From DASVEE01 sp036399695 (GTDB lineage Bacteria; Acidobacteriota; Thermoanaerobaculia; Gp7-AA8): DNA of 28,418 nucleotides. Below the pieces are notes generated by a model that was not told the DNA's origin, ran no database searches, and saw nothing but the letters and a program-made list of their open reading frames with translations. Location of the stretch: positions 1 through 28,418 of the forward strand of contig DASWMP010000234.1 of the NCBI GenBank assembly GCA_036399695.1, given 5' to 3'. Shown here piece after piece: positions 8,203 through 15,414 of this stretch (positions within the stretch are counted from its first letter, which is position 1; the number at the start of each line of letters is the position of its first letter). A program made the position numbers and the translations under genes.

Positions 8203-9228
8203 GCCCAGGACGCCCCGCCCCAGGATGAAATCGTCCGCGGGCTGAAAAATCTGGAAACGCTGGCTGGCGCGATTCAGGCCGTCGGTACGCTGCAACTGCG
8301 GGGGATGCCGATGCCGCCGCCGCCTACCTGCGATCCGTGGGGCACGCCGTACCGCTTCGAGGTGACCGGCAGCGGCTATCGGATGGTCGGGGCAGGCAGC
8401 GACCGGCAGTTCGAGGCGAGTTGGGGCGTGAGTCAGCAGTTTACCGGTCTCGAAGGGGACGCCGTCATTCAGGACGGCCGCATTGTCCGCACGAACCGCA
8501 TCTGGCTGCACCGCTACGTCACCGCCGGCAGTGCGTCGGAGGAGGCGGAACGCTCGCTCGACGGTGTGGAAGCGGAAGTGGCCGCGATGCGCCATCGGGT
8601 CCTGCTCGACTTGGGAGCCACGAAGTGGACGCTGCGGGCAATGCCGCACGTCGCCGCCGGGCGGCGGACTCCTGGCCCTGTCGATTTATGGGGGACGCCG
8701 TACCGCATCAACGTCGACGCGCACAAGGTGCGCGTCGTCAGTGCCGGTTCCGACCGCAAGTTCGATCCGGCGAGCTGGTCGCAGCCGCCGCGGCCCGATC
8801 CGGCCGAGGATCTGATTTACGAAAACGGACGCTTCACGCGGACGATCGATCCTGAGGCGGTCTTCCGGTCCGCCGAGAAGGATGGGTGGCCCGACTGGCT
8901 GCCACAGCCGGTCGAAGAGCGGAACACGGCGGCGGGCGAGCGCGGCGTCGACGGTGAGGTGAAAGCTCCGGTCGTCGTCGCGCGCGTCGAGCCGAAGTAC
9001 TCCGAGGCGGCACGGAAAGGGCGCATCGGCGGCGTCGTCATGGTCGAAATGATTTTCACGAAGGACGGGAAGGTGGAGGATGTCCGCCTGCTCAGGAGTG
9101 TCCTGTCATCGCTCGATCTTGCGGTGATGGACGCCGTGCGCCAATGGAAGTTCCAGCCGGCGACAATCGACGGTCAGCCGGTGTCGGTCGTCTTCAACCT
9201 GACCCTCCGCTTCAGTCCAACACAATGA
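8122..9228 (+). CDS. secreted fusion: two GspG-like segments plus TonB C-terminal domain
   Basis: This 368-residue protein has a signal peptide (MRTFVPLVLFVLCVPSFA) and two copies of a motif typical of the type II secretion pseudopilin GspG: DPWGTPYRFEV...YRMVGAGSDRQFE (71-98) and DLWGTPYRINV...VRVVSAGSDRKFD (188-215). In GspG this segment forms the calcium-binding loop. Residues 288-365 are a TonB C-terminal domain (EPKYSEAARKGRIGGVVMVEMIF...AVMDAVRQWKF). There is no type IV pilin cleavage site at the N-terminus and no TonB proline-rich linker, so it is neither a true pilin nor a classical TonB. Role unknown; periplasmic or envelope localisation is likely. The ATG at 8152 is an equally good start, directly before the signal peptide. 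The first 80 bases come from a 9-bp repeat. Confidence 0.85.
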   Translation: MGPMGPMLIRMRTFVPLVLFVLCVPSFAQDAPPQDEIVRGLKNLETLAGAIQAVGTLQLRGMPMPPPPTCDPWGTPYRFEVTGSGYRMVGAGSDRQFEASWGVSQQFTGLEGDAVIQDGRIVRTNRIWLHRYVTAGSASEEAERSLDGVEAEVAAMRHRVLLDLGATKWTLRAMPHVAAGRRTPGPVDLWGTPYRINVDAHKVRVVSAGSDRKFDPASWSQPPRPDPAEDLIYENGRFTRTIDPEAVFRSAEKDGWPDWLPQPVEERNTAAGERGVDGEVKAPVVVARVEPKYSEAARKGRIGGVVMVEMIFTKDGKVEDVRLLRSVLSSLDLAVMDAVRQWKFQPATIDGQPVSVVFNLTLRFSPTQ

Positions 9229-10148
9229 AGAACCTGTTGCTGTCGTTCGTCGCGCTGACCACGCTCTTCGCGGCCACGCCGCTCGCCGCCGACTACCGCG
9301 AATTCGCCGCCATTCCGAAGGACCCGACGCTCGAGGCGCGGCTCGTTCGCGCGGCGGAGCAGTCGCTGGCGGCCTATCCGGCGCTGAAGGCGGAGGATCT
9401 GGCGCTGACGCTGATCGACGTCACGGACGCGAGCCGTCCCGCGCGCGCCGACGTTCGCGGCGATGTGAGCTTCTATCCGGCGTCGGTCATCAAGCTGGTC
9501 TTCATGGCCGATACGTTCCTCCTGCACAAGGAGCACGGGCCGGACGTGCAGCGCGCGCTCAAGGAGATGATCGTCGTCTCGGACAACGACGCGACCGCGT
9601 ACCTCGTGGACGTGAACTCCGGCACGGCGGCCGGTCCGTCGCTGGAAGGTCGCGCCTTCCGCCGCTTCTTCGCCCGGCGCAGCGCCGTGAACGGCCGCTT
9701 CGCGAAGCTGGGCTACGACCTCAGCGCGATCATGAAGCCCTGGAGCTTCGGACCCTTTGGCCGCGAACGCCAGCTCCTCGGCGCGAACCGCGAGCACCGC
9801 AACCGCCTCACCGCCAATACGACCGCGTCCCTGATGCTGTGGATCACGCGACGCCGGGCCGTGTCTCCCACTGCCTCCGAAGCGATGATGACGCTCCTCT
9901 CCCGGCCGCTGACCACCGCGGAGACGAGCGACGAAGGCGGCCAAGTTACGGAGTTCATCGGCCAGGCCCTCCCAGAAGGCTCCCGCCTCTGGTCGAAAGC
10001 CGGCTGGACCAGCGAAGTCCGCCACGACGCCGCCTATATCGAGCTCCCGAGCGGCCGCAAACTCGTGCTGGTGGTCTTCACGCGCGGGCTGGCCGCGGAC
10101 AAAACCCTGCTGCCGGCGATTGCGCGCAACGTGCTCGCGGGGCTGTGA
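9225..10148 (+). CDS. class A beta-lactamase-related serine hydrolase
   Basis: This 307-residue exported protein has a signal peptide (MKNLLLSFVALTTLFAATPLAA). It carries the three penicillin-recognising motifs of the class A fold: S87-V-I-K90 (nucleophile and lysine), S119-D-N121, and K258-A-G260, a variant of the KTG triad. It lacks an obvious E166-containing omega-loop motif (ExxLN), so true beta-lactamase activity is uncertain; a DD-peptidase-like or other periplasmic hydrolase is possible. The ATG overlaps the stop of the preceding TonB-fusion gene (ATGA), which indicates translational coupling. It ends the tkt run and is convergent with brnA. Confidence 0.88.
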   Translation: MKNLLLSFVALTTLFAATPLAADYREFAAIPKDPTLEARLVRAAEQSLAAYPALKAEDLALTLIDVTDASRPARADVRGDVSFYPASVIKLVFMADTFLLHKEHGPDVQRALKEMIVVSDNDATAYLVDVNSGTAAGPSLEGRAFRRFFARRSAVNGRFAKLGYDLSAIMKPWSFGPFGRERQLLGANREHRNRLTANTTASLMLWITRRRAVSPTASEAMMTLLSRPLTTAETSDEGGQVTEFIGQALPEGSRLWSKAGWTSEVRHDAAYIELPSGRKLVLVVFTRGLAADKTLLPAIARNVLAGL

Positions 10149-10168
10149 GCGCGAAGATCACCGCTCAC
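10145..10168. terminator. possible bidirectional hairpin between convergent genes
   Basis: GTGAGCG (10145-10151) and CGCTCAC (10162-10168) form a 7-bp perfect stem with a 10-base loop, spanning the stop codons of both the serine hydrolase and brnA. No T-run is visible, so a Rho-independent terminator is not certain. Confidence 0.35.
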
Positions 10169-10425
10169 GCCGCTCCGCGACGTCGTAGTTCCTCGCGAAT
10201 CACGCGGCGAATCGTCTTCTCGATGGATGTAGATTTGTGGGCAATGTGCTCGCGCAAAGCGGCATTGATCATCGTCTGGTAGTTCCCGCCCCCGGCGTCA
10301 TCGGCCTCAGAGCGAAACCACTCCAGAATGTCCTCGTCGATGCGGATCGTGATGCGTGCCTTTCCCTTCGGCGCCGCAACGACTGCACCGCGCTTTCCTT
10401 TCGAAAAATCTTCGGTCTTCTTCAT
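10165..10425 (-). CDS. brnA: BrnA-type antitoxin
   Basis: This 86-residue antitoxin should dimerise through a ribbon-helix-helix fold, neutralise BrnT and repress its own operon. The BrnA core runs KARITIRIDEDILEWFRSEADDAGGGNYQTMINAALREHIAHK (about residues 22-64), with the strand that inserts in the DNA major groove at ITIRI. The N-terminus is lysine-rich and disordered. A GGAG ribosome binding site sits 6 bases before the ATG, and the ATG overlaps the brnT stop codon (ATGA). Toxin-before-antitoxin order and overlap are normal for brnTA. Confidence 0.93.
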   Translation of the reverse strand: MKKTEDFSKGKRGAVVAAPKGKARITIRIDEDILEWFRSEADDAGGGNYQTMINAALREHIAHKSTSIEKTIRRVIREELRRRGAA

Positions 10426-10697
10426 GGGCGGCTCCTTTCGTAAATCGCGCGCTGTGGGCCGTTGGCCTTTCGTGCGGAGATGAGGCGGATTGCGTCGCCG
10501 CGATAGGTATAGATCACAACCAGAACGCGGCCGAGAAAGTCTGTGCCGAGTGTCTTGAACCGCTCTTCGCTCGTGCTGACATCTTCGATCGTGATGGCAC
10601 GCTCATCCTCCAACACTCCCACGGCATCGGCGAAATGAACGCCGTGGCGGCGCTGATTGGACGCTGCCTTGGTCGGGTCCCATTCATAACGCGCCAC
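10422..10697 (-). CDS. brnT: BrnT-type ribonuclease toxin
   Basis: This 91-residue RelE-fold ribonuclease is the toxin of a type II pair. The family signature is complete: YEWDPTKAASNQRRHGVHFADAVGVLED at the N-terminus, then ERFKTLGTDFLGRVLVVIYTYRGDAIRLISARKANGPQRAIYE, including the R-I-S-A-R-K-A motif that carries active-site residues. Start is a GTG; a promoter-like pair ends 6 bases before it and no Shine-Dalgarno is present, suggesting leaderless translation. A nearby ATG at about 10706 is out of frame. Confidence 0.95.
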   Translation of the reverse strand: MARYEWDPTKAASNQRRHGVHFADAVGVLEDERAITIEDVSTSEERFKTLGTDFLGRVLVVIYTYRGDAIRLISARKANGPQRAIYERSRP

Positions 10698-10703
10698 GCA
10701 CCC

Positions 10704-10731
10704 ATGATATGCACGCGCGTATGTACGTCAA
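10704..10731 (-). promoter_or_regulatory. brnTA promoter, probably leaderless
   Basis: On the minus strand TTGACG (10731-10726), a 16-base spacer and TATCAT (10709-10704) are followed after exactly six bases by the GTG start of brnT. BrnA is known to bind its own promoter, so this is also the likely operator region. Confidence 0.6.
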
Positions 10732-10750
10732 TCACCGGCAACGCATGGAA

Positions 10751-10795
10751 CGCCCATAGGCCTATCTGTCCCATAGGTCCCATCGTTCCCCGTGT
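10751..10795. repeat. 9-bp-period intergenic repeat
   Basis: CGCCCATAG, GCCTATCTG, TCCCATAGG, TCCCATCGT and TCCCCGTGT follow in strict 9-bp phase. The TCCCATAGG motif is the reverse complement of the CCTATGGGA units at the start of the TonB-fusion gene (about 8.12 kb), so the two loci share one repeat family. Confidence 0.6.
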
Positions 10796-10804
10796 GGCCA
10801 ACCG

Positions 10805-11482
10805 CTACTCGCTGACGAACACCAGCTCGGCGCCGGGGTGATTCAGCCAGTCCGGCGAATCGACCTGCGCGTAGCGGCGTCCTTCGAACCTCTCCTGCAG
10901 CTCCGGCGGGAAGGGCGTGGGCACGGGCACGTGGACCTCGGGCTCGTCGAACAGCTCGTACTGCAGCGATGGCATTTCCACCAGCCCCCAGGCGGCGGGA
11001 TCGGGGTTCATCACGGTGATGATGTAGCTGGCGCGCGGCTCGAGCGCCAGGTCGCGGGTGACTGTGTCGTCGTCCATGCTGGTGGTCAGCGACGTCACGA
11101 GGTGCGTGTGGCCGTCGTGCTGTTCGAGGTAATACGTACCGGCGGCCGCCGGGCGTGCGGCCGGAAGGTGGCGCAGGCCGCGGGTGCGGGTGTTGTACGT
11201 GTGCGCGTCCAAGGCGGCGGCCATGTCGCGTGGATCGTGCAGCACGAGGTCGACGAAGCCCCAGAAGCGGTTGCGGCCGCTCCGGGGGAGGCGTTTACGG
11301 CCGATCGCAAGCAGCCGGAACAGCGAGCCGCCCGAAGGGGCGAGCGCCAGCAGGACGCGCTGCACGTCGCCGAGGTCCTCGGGATGCTGTTCGTCGGCAG
11401 CCGAAACCACGCGCGGGCGATACCAGAACGAGAGGTCACCCTCCTCGATCACCAGCCGCTCCCGTTCCAATGCATGCCCCAT
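10805..11482 (-). CDS. uncharacterised protein downstream of Asp-box genes
   Basis: This 225-residue soluble protein has no signal peptide and no catalytic motif that I recognise. Distinct stretches are GHALERERLVIEEGDLSFWYRPRV at the start, LFRLLAIGRKRLP, FWGFVDLVLHDP, YYLEQHDGHTHLVTSLTTS and a C-terminal GRRYAQVDSPDWLNHPGAELVFV. I believe related uncharacterised proteins occur in Deltaproteobacteria, but cannot name a family. The start at 11482 follows the stop of the upstream Asp-box gene by five bases, so it is probably translationally coupled; a longer version to 11533 would overlap that gene. The job may be linked to the secreted propellers upstream, by context only. Confidence 0.78.
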   Translation of the reverse strand: MGHALERERLVIEEGDLSFWYRPRVVSAADEQHPEDLGDVQRVLLALAPSGGSLFRLLAIGRKRLPRSGRNRFWGFVDLVLHDPRDMAAALDAHTYNTRTRGLRHLPAARPAAAGTYYLEQHDGHTHLVTSLTTSMDDDTVTRDLALEPRASYIITVMNPDPAAWGLVEMPSLQYELFDEPEVHVPVPTPFPPELQERFEGRRYAQVDSPDWLNHPGAELVFVSE

Positions 11483-11487
11483 GGGTG

Positions 11488-13374
11488 TCACTGTTGCAGT
11501 GCGCGTACCTTCCTGCCGAGCGAGCGCTGCCATACGCCGAAATCGGGGACGGCAACGTGCAGAGTCCGTCCGGCGAACGCGAGATCGACCTGACGGCGCG
11601 AGGGCAGGCCCGGCGACTCGTCGGCGAACGTCCTTCCTCCGTCGGTCGAGTGCAGCAGCCCGGCGTCCCAGGTGGCCAGCCAGACGCTGTACGGATTGAC
11701 CGGATCGACCACGAAGTCGTTCACCGAATTCGGGAAGGTGATGGGCATGTCGGTCCAGGTCTGGCCGCGATCCTCGCTCCGGCCAAGGAGCGGCTGGTCG
11801 GCGGGGCCGCGCCGGATGGAGTAGAGGATGTTCGAATTCGACGGTGCCACGGCCACGAACACGAACGTGCCGAGCTCGTGGAGGTCGTCGGACTCGCCGA
11901 GCCAGACCGCGACGCCGTTGCGGCCGACGAGATAGCGTCGCGCCGGATCGTTCGGATCGACGACGATCTGGTCGTAGCCGGAGTAGTCGCCGACGTGCGA
12001 GAGCACGCCGTCGTGCAGAGTGACGAGGCGGGCATATTCGACGACGTAGACCGTGCCGGGGACGCGCGGATTGGCGGCGATGGCGAGCACCTCCTGCAGC
12101 TCCGTCGTCACGACTTCCCAGGCTTCGCTGTCTTTGCGCAGGCGGCGCAGCGTCGTGCCCGCCCTTCGGATCGCGTACAGATCACCTCGGGCGTCGACCG
12201 TGATGAGCAGTGGATTCTCGTCCGCGTTCTCCACCAGCTCCCACGAGGCGCCGCCATTCCGCGTGCGGTAGATGCGGCCGCGCGACGTGCTCGTGTAGAC
12301 GATCAGCGGGTTCGTCGGGTCGACGGCGAGATGACGCGTATCGGCGGAGCGGTCGCCCGACGGCGCCTGCTCCCATTGCGAGTCTCTCCAGTTCGAGAGC
12401 CAGAGCCCTTTGGAGGTGGCGGCGAGCAGCACGTCGCGCTCGCCGTCGAAGTGCAATGCGATGATCTCCGCGCGCAGCGGCTCGCCGATCCGGGCCCAGG
12501 TCCGGCCGCCGTCTCCGCTGCGGAACACGCCCGCGAGGGAGCCGCCGAAGAGGCGCCCGGTGGCCGGATCGATCGTGAGCGCCGTGAGCTCGGCCGGCGG
12601 CAGGTTGGTCTGCACCTGCGTCCAGGTCGCGCCGCCGTCCTGGCTGACCACCAGCCCTTGCGCGGCCAGCCCATAGCGGACGTTCGTGCGCGGATCGATG
12701 ACCAGCGCGCGCACGGGGAGTGGCGCCTCGCGCACGAGCTGCCACGTATCGCCGCGGTCGCGGGAAACGCCCACCGCAAAGTCGGCGCGGAGGTAGACGC
12801 TGTCGCCGTCCAGCGTCAGCGAGCTGACGCACAGTTGCGAGGCCGGCGAGGGGCTCACGTTCTCCCACGTCACGCCGCGATCCGACGAGCGGTAGACGCC
12901 CGAGCCGTAGACGACGTCGGCGCCCGCCTTGGCGAAGATGAAGGGGCAGAACGCGCCGGCGTACACCCGGTTCGGATCGCGCGGATCGATCCGGATGACG
13001 GAGACGGTCCACGGCAGCGACGTCGCCGTCCAGCTCAGCCCTCCGTCACGGGAAGCGAAGACGCCGTTGAACGCTGTCGCGGCGTAGACGACCTCGGCGT
13101 CGACCGGATCCACCGCCAGCGTCCCGACGATACCGAGCTGTCCTCGACGTTGCCAGGTGAGCCCGCCGTCGTCGCTGCGGAGCAGACCGCTGTTCGCACC
13201 GGCGTACACCACGCGCGGATTCGACGGTGCCACGGCCATCGCATGAATGCGCCCATGGTCGGGACCGCTGGAGGTCCAGCGATACGGCGCCGGCGGTCCG
13301 CTCTGCGCCGTGACGTCGATGGCGACGAGCAGCAGAGTCGCCAGCAACAGGGAGGTTCGTGGAGACGTTCTCAT
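11488..13374 (-). CDS. secreted Asp-box (BNR/sortilin-like) beta-propeller protein 1
   Basis: This 628-residue protein has a signal peptide (MRTSPRTSLLLATLLLVAIDVTA). At least nine Asp-box motifs (S-x-D-x-G-x-T-W) follow: SDDGGLTW, SRDGGLSW, SSDRGVTW, SRDRGDTW, SQDGGATW, SGDGGRTW, TRNGGASW, SEDRGQTW and STDGGRTF. Asp boxes mark blades of beta-propellers such as sialidases, Ycf48 and sortilin/VPS10. No sialidase catalytic arginine triad is obvious, so a binding or scaffold role outside the cell is more likely than glycosidase activity. Its ATG overlaps the stop of paralogue 2 (ATGA). A C-x(about 55)-C pair (GAFC...QLCV) is shared with the other two paralogues. Ends in KVRALQQ. Confidence 0.9.
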   Translation of the reverse strand: MRTSPRTSLLLATLLLVAIDVTAQSGPPAPYRWTSSGPDHGRIHAMAVAPSNPRVVYAGANSGLLRSDDGGLTWQRRGQLGIVGTLAVDPVDAEVVYAATAFNGVFASRDGGLSWTATSLPWTVSVIRIDPRDPNRVYAGAFCPFIFAKAGADVVYGSGVYRSSDRGVTWENVSPSPASQLCVSSLTLDGDSVYLRADFAVGVSRDRGDTWQLVREAPLPVRALVIDPRTNVRYGLAAQGLVVSQDGGATWTQVQTNLPPAELTALTIDPATGRLFGGSLAGVFRSGDGGRTWARIGEPLRAEIIALHFDGERDVLLAATSKGLWLSNWRDSQWEQAPSGDRSADTRHLAVDPTNPLIVYTSTSRGRIYRTRNGGASWELVENADENPLLITVDARGDLYAIRRAGTTLRRLRKDSEAWEVVTTELQEVLAIAANPRVPGTVYVVEYARLVTLHDGVLSHVGDYSGYDQIVVDPNDPARRYLVGRNGVAVWLGESDDLHELGTFVFVAVAPSNSNILYSIRRGPADQPLLGRSEDRGQTWTDMPITFPNSVNDFVVDPVNPYSVWLATWDAGLLHSTDGGRTFADESPGLPSRRQVDLAFAGRTLHVAVPDFGVWQRSLGRKVRALQQ

Positions 13375-15260
13375 CGGACCGCCCTGCGGCGCGGGTTCAG
13401 GCGCGTTTCCCAGGCGCCGGCACTGGTCGCGAGGTGCACGACGTTCCCGCCGATCTCGATCGAGTAGATGGCCACGGCCGGCAGGTCGTCCCGCTCGTCC
13501 GTCCAGGTGAGGCCACCGTCGAACGAGCGGAAGACGCGGCCCGTCGAGGTAGAGAGCCAGACGCGCGAGGGATCGTCCGGCTCGACGGCGACGTCGCTCA
13601 GCTCTTCGTTCGGCGCGGCCGGGTTCGTGCGAGCCGCCCAGGAGGAACCGCGATTAGCGGTCCGCTGGATCGTCCAGAACTGCTGCTGCCCGGGCGTGAG
13701 CGTGTAGAGGATGCGGTACGCCGTGGCCGCGTCCGAAGGGGCCACGGCTACACGCTTCGCGACCGCGTCGTCGGTGAGCACGAAGAGGATGCCGTCCGTG
13801 CTGCGTGCGAAGCCGCTGTCCGCGGCGATGTAGAAGACGCTGCCGTCACGGGCGATGTCCATGTCGTTCGGATTCGTGATTGGGACCTGGGCGATCCCAT
13901 TGCCCCCGACGCGAACGCCCGAGGGCTCGAGGGCCCGTACTTCACCCGGGCGCGTGGGATGGGCGACGAGCTTGCGCACATCGGAGAACTGCCACGGCAG
14001 CGGCTCCCACGTCCCGTCACGAAAGCGGTAGAAATTCTGTGCCCAGAATTGCGCGCCGGCGTAGAGGTCTCCGCGCGCATCGACCGCCAGGCGGTTGCGC
14101 ATCGCTCCCTCATGGATGGTCGTCCAGCTCCCGCCCGCGTCGGTGGAGCGGAAGACGCGGCCATGAGAATCGGTCGAGCTGTTGAACCAGTCCCACGTGG
14201 CGGTGTAGACGATCGACGGATCGCGCGGATCGAGCGCGAGCTGCTGCACCGACACGGCATGGTCGGGCACGTCGATGCGGGTGAATTGCCCGGCCATCCA
14301 GTTTGCCCGGAACAGGCCGGTCAGAGTCCCGACGAGCAGCGTGTTCGTGGCACTGTCGTAAAGGACGGTGCGGACGTGCTCCGGCGCATTGGCGATCGGC
14401 GCCCAGACGTTGCCGCCGTCGCCGCTGCGGAAGATGCCGGCGTCGGTGCCGAGGAAGAGCCGCCCCGTGGCTGGATCGACGGTCAGGGACTGGTACACGC
14501 CGCTGACGCCGGTGGCGGCGGTCCGTGTCCAGTTGATGCCGTCGGTGCTGGAGAAGAAGCGGGAGCGGAGCCGGTTCGTGATGCCGTAGCGGAAGCCGGT
14601 CCGCGGATCGATGACGATGGCGGAACCCGGAACACCGGTCGAGCTGCGGGTCCAGGTGGCCCCGCCGTTCGTCGAAAAGTGCTGTCCGCCTTCGCTGAAG
14701 ATGGCGGTGACGAAGAGATGGCCGCTCGCCGAGGGATCGAGCGACAGCTCCTCGACGCAGAGGGCAAAGCCCTGCAGGCCGCTCGAGGCCGGCATCCAGG
14801 TCTCACCGGCATCGGTCGACTTGAAGAGTCCGGCGGACTCGTGCCATTCGACGCCGATCTTGAAAATGAGGCCGCAGTGCGCCCCCGCGTAGAGGGTGTT
14901 GTGATCGGCCGGGTCGATGACAATCTGGGTGGTGCGGAAGCCGGCAGGGAGACCGGCGGTCAGCGCCTTCCAGGTGCGTCCGCCGTCCGTCGTCTTGTGC
15001 AGTGCGCCGCCGCGCGCGGCGACGTAAACGACGTCCGCATCGACCGGATCGGCCGCCACGACGCTGATCCCCGGCATCCCGCGGTCGCTCCAGCTCGCGC
15101 CCCCGTCATCACTGCGAAAGAGTCCACCCGCGGTCGCCAGATAGATGGTGGAGCCGGACGTTTCCAGTTCGTACGCCGGGCCGCCGTGCGGTCCGTTAGT
15201 GGTCCATGCGAGAAGAGGGGAGGACAGGAGGAGGAGCAGGACGGGGACGATGGCGCGCAT
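13371..15260 (-). CDS. secreted Asp-box beta-propeller protein 2
   Basis: This 629-residue protein has the signal peptide MRAIVPVLLLLLSSPLLA and begins the mature chain with WTTNGPHGGPAYELE. Asp boxes include SDDGGASW, TTDGGRTW, STDAGETW, STNGGATW, SGDGGNVW, STDAGGSW and SFDGGLTW. It is closely related to paralogue 3 along its full length: both start WTT-x-GPHGGPA-ELE and end in RRRAVR, which implies tandem duplication. Reading frame is open to 15356, but the extra residues come from the 7-bp repeat; the ATG at 15260 directly precedes the signal peptide. No good ribosome binding site. Probably extracellular or periplasmic. Confidence 0.9.
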   Translation of the reverse strand: MRAIVPVLLLLLSSPLLAWTTNGPHGGPAYELETSGSTIYLATAGGLFRSDDGGASWSDRGMPGISVVAADPVDADVVYVAARGGALHKTTDGGRTWKALTAGLPAGFRTTQIVIDPADHNTLYAGAHCGLIFKIGVEWHESAGLFKSTDAGETWMPASSGLQGFALCVEELSLDPSASGHLFVTAIFSEGGQHFSTNGGATWTRSSTGVPGSAIVIDPRTGFRYGITNRLRSRFFSSTDGINWTRTAATGVSGVYQSLTVDPATGRLFLGTDAGIFRSGDGGNVWAPIANAPEHVRTVLYDSATNTLLVGTLTGLFRANWMAGQFTRIDVPDHAVSVQQLALDPRDPSIVYTATWDWFNSSTDSHGRVFRSTDAGGSWTTIHEGAMRNRLAVDARGDLYAGAQFWAQNFYRFRDGTWEPLPWQFSDVRKLVAHPTRPGEVRALEPSGVRVGGNGIAQVPITNPNDMDIARDGSVFYIAADSGFARSTDGILFVLTDDAVAKRVAVAPSDAATAYRILYTLTPGQQQFWTIQRTANRGSSWAARTNPAAPNEELSDVAVEPDDPSRVWLSTSTGRVFRSFDGGLTWTDERDDLPAVAIYSIEIGGNVVHLATSAGAWETRLNPRRRAVR

Positions 15261-15303
15261 TCGGAGAGTGGTACGGAGGGGGTGAGGAGAACGTTGGAGG
15301 GGC

Positions 15304-15381
15304 GTTGAATGTTGAATGTTGAATGCTGAAGAAGCCTGCGCTGGGCCGGCCGTCATTCAACATTCAGCATTCAACATTTCC
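15304..15381. repeat. 7-bp repeat hairpin between two paralogues
   Basis: The left arm is GTTGAAT three times plus GCTGAAG (15304-15331); after a 22-base GC-rich loop the right arm is CATTCAA, CATTCAG, CATTCAA, CATTTCC (15354-15381). The arms are near-perfect reverse complements. It fills most of the 154-base gap between Asp-box genes 2 and 3, so it is transcribed if they form one operon. Confidence 0.8.
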
Positions 15382-15414
15382 CGTTCCGCGCGTCGCTCCT
15401 CCATCCACTACATT

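Noticed and set aside
10514..10801. Minus-strand frame of 95 codons across brnT.
   Set aside because: Overlaps brnT in another frame and includes repeat-derived residues (GTMGPMGQ); brnT is the real gene.
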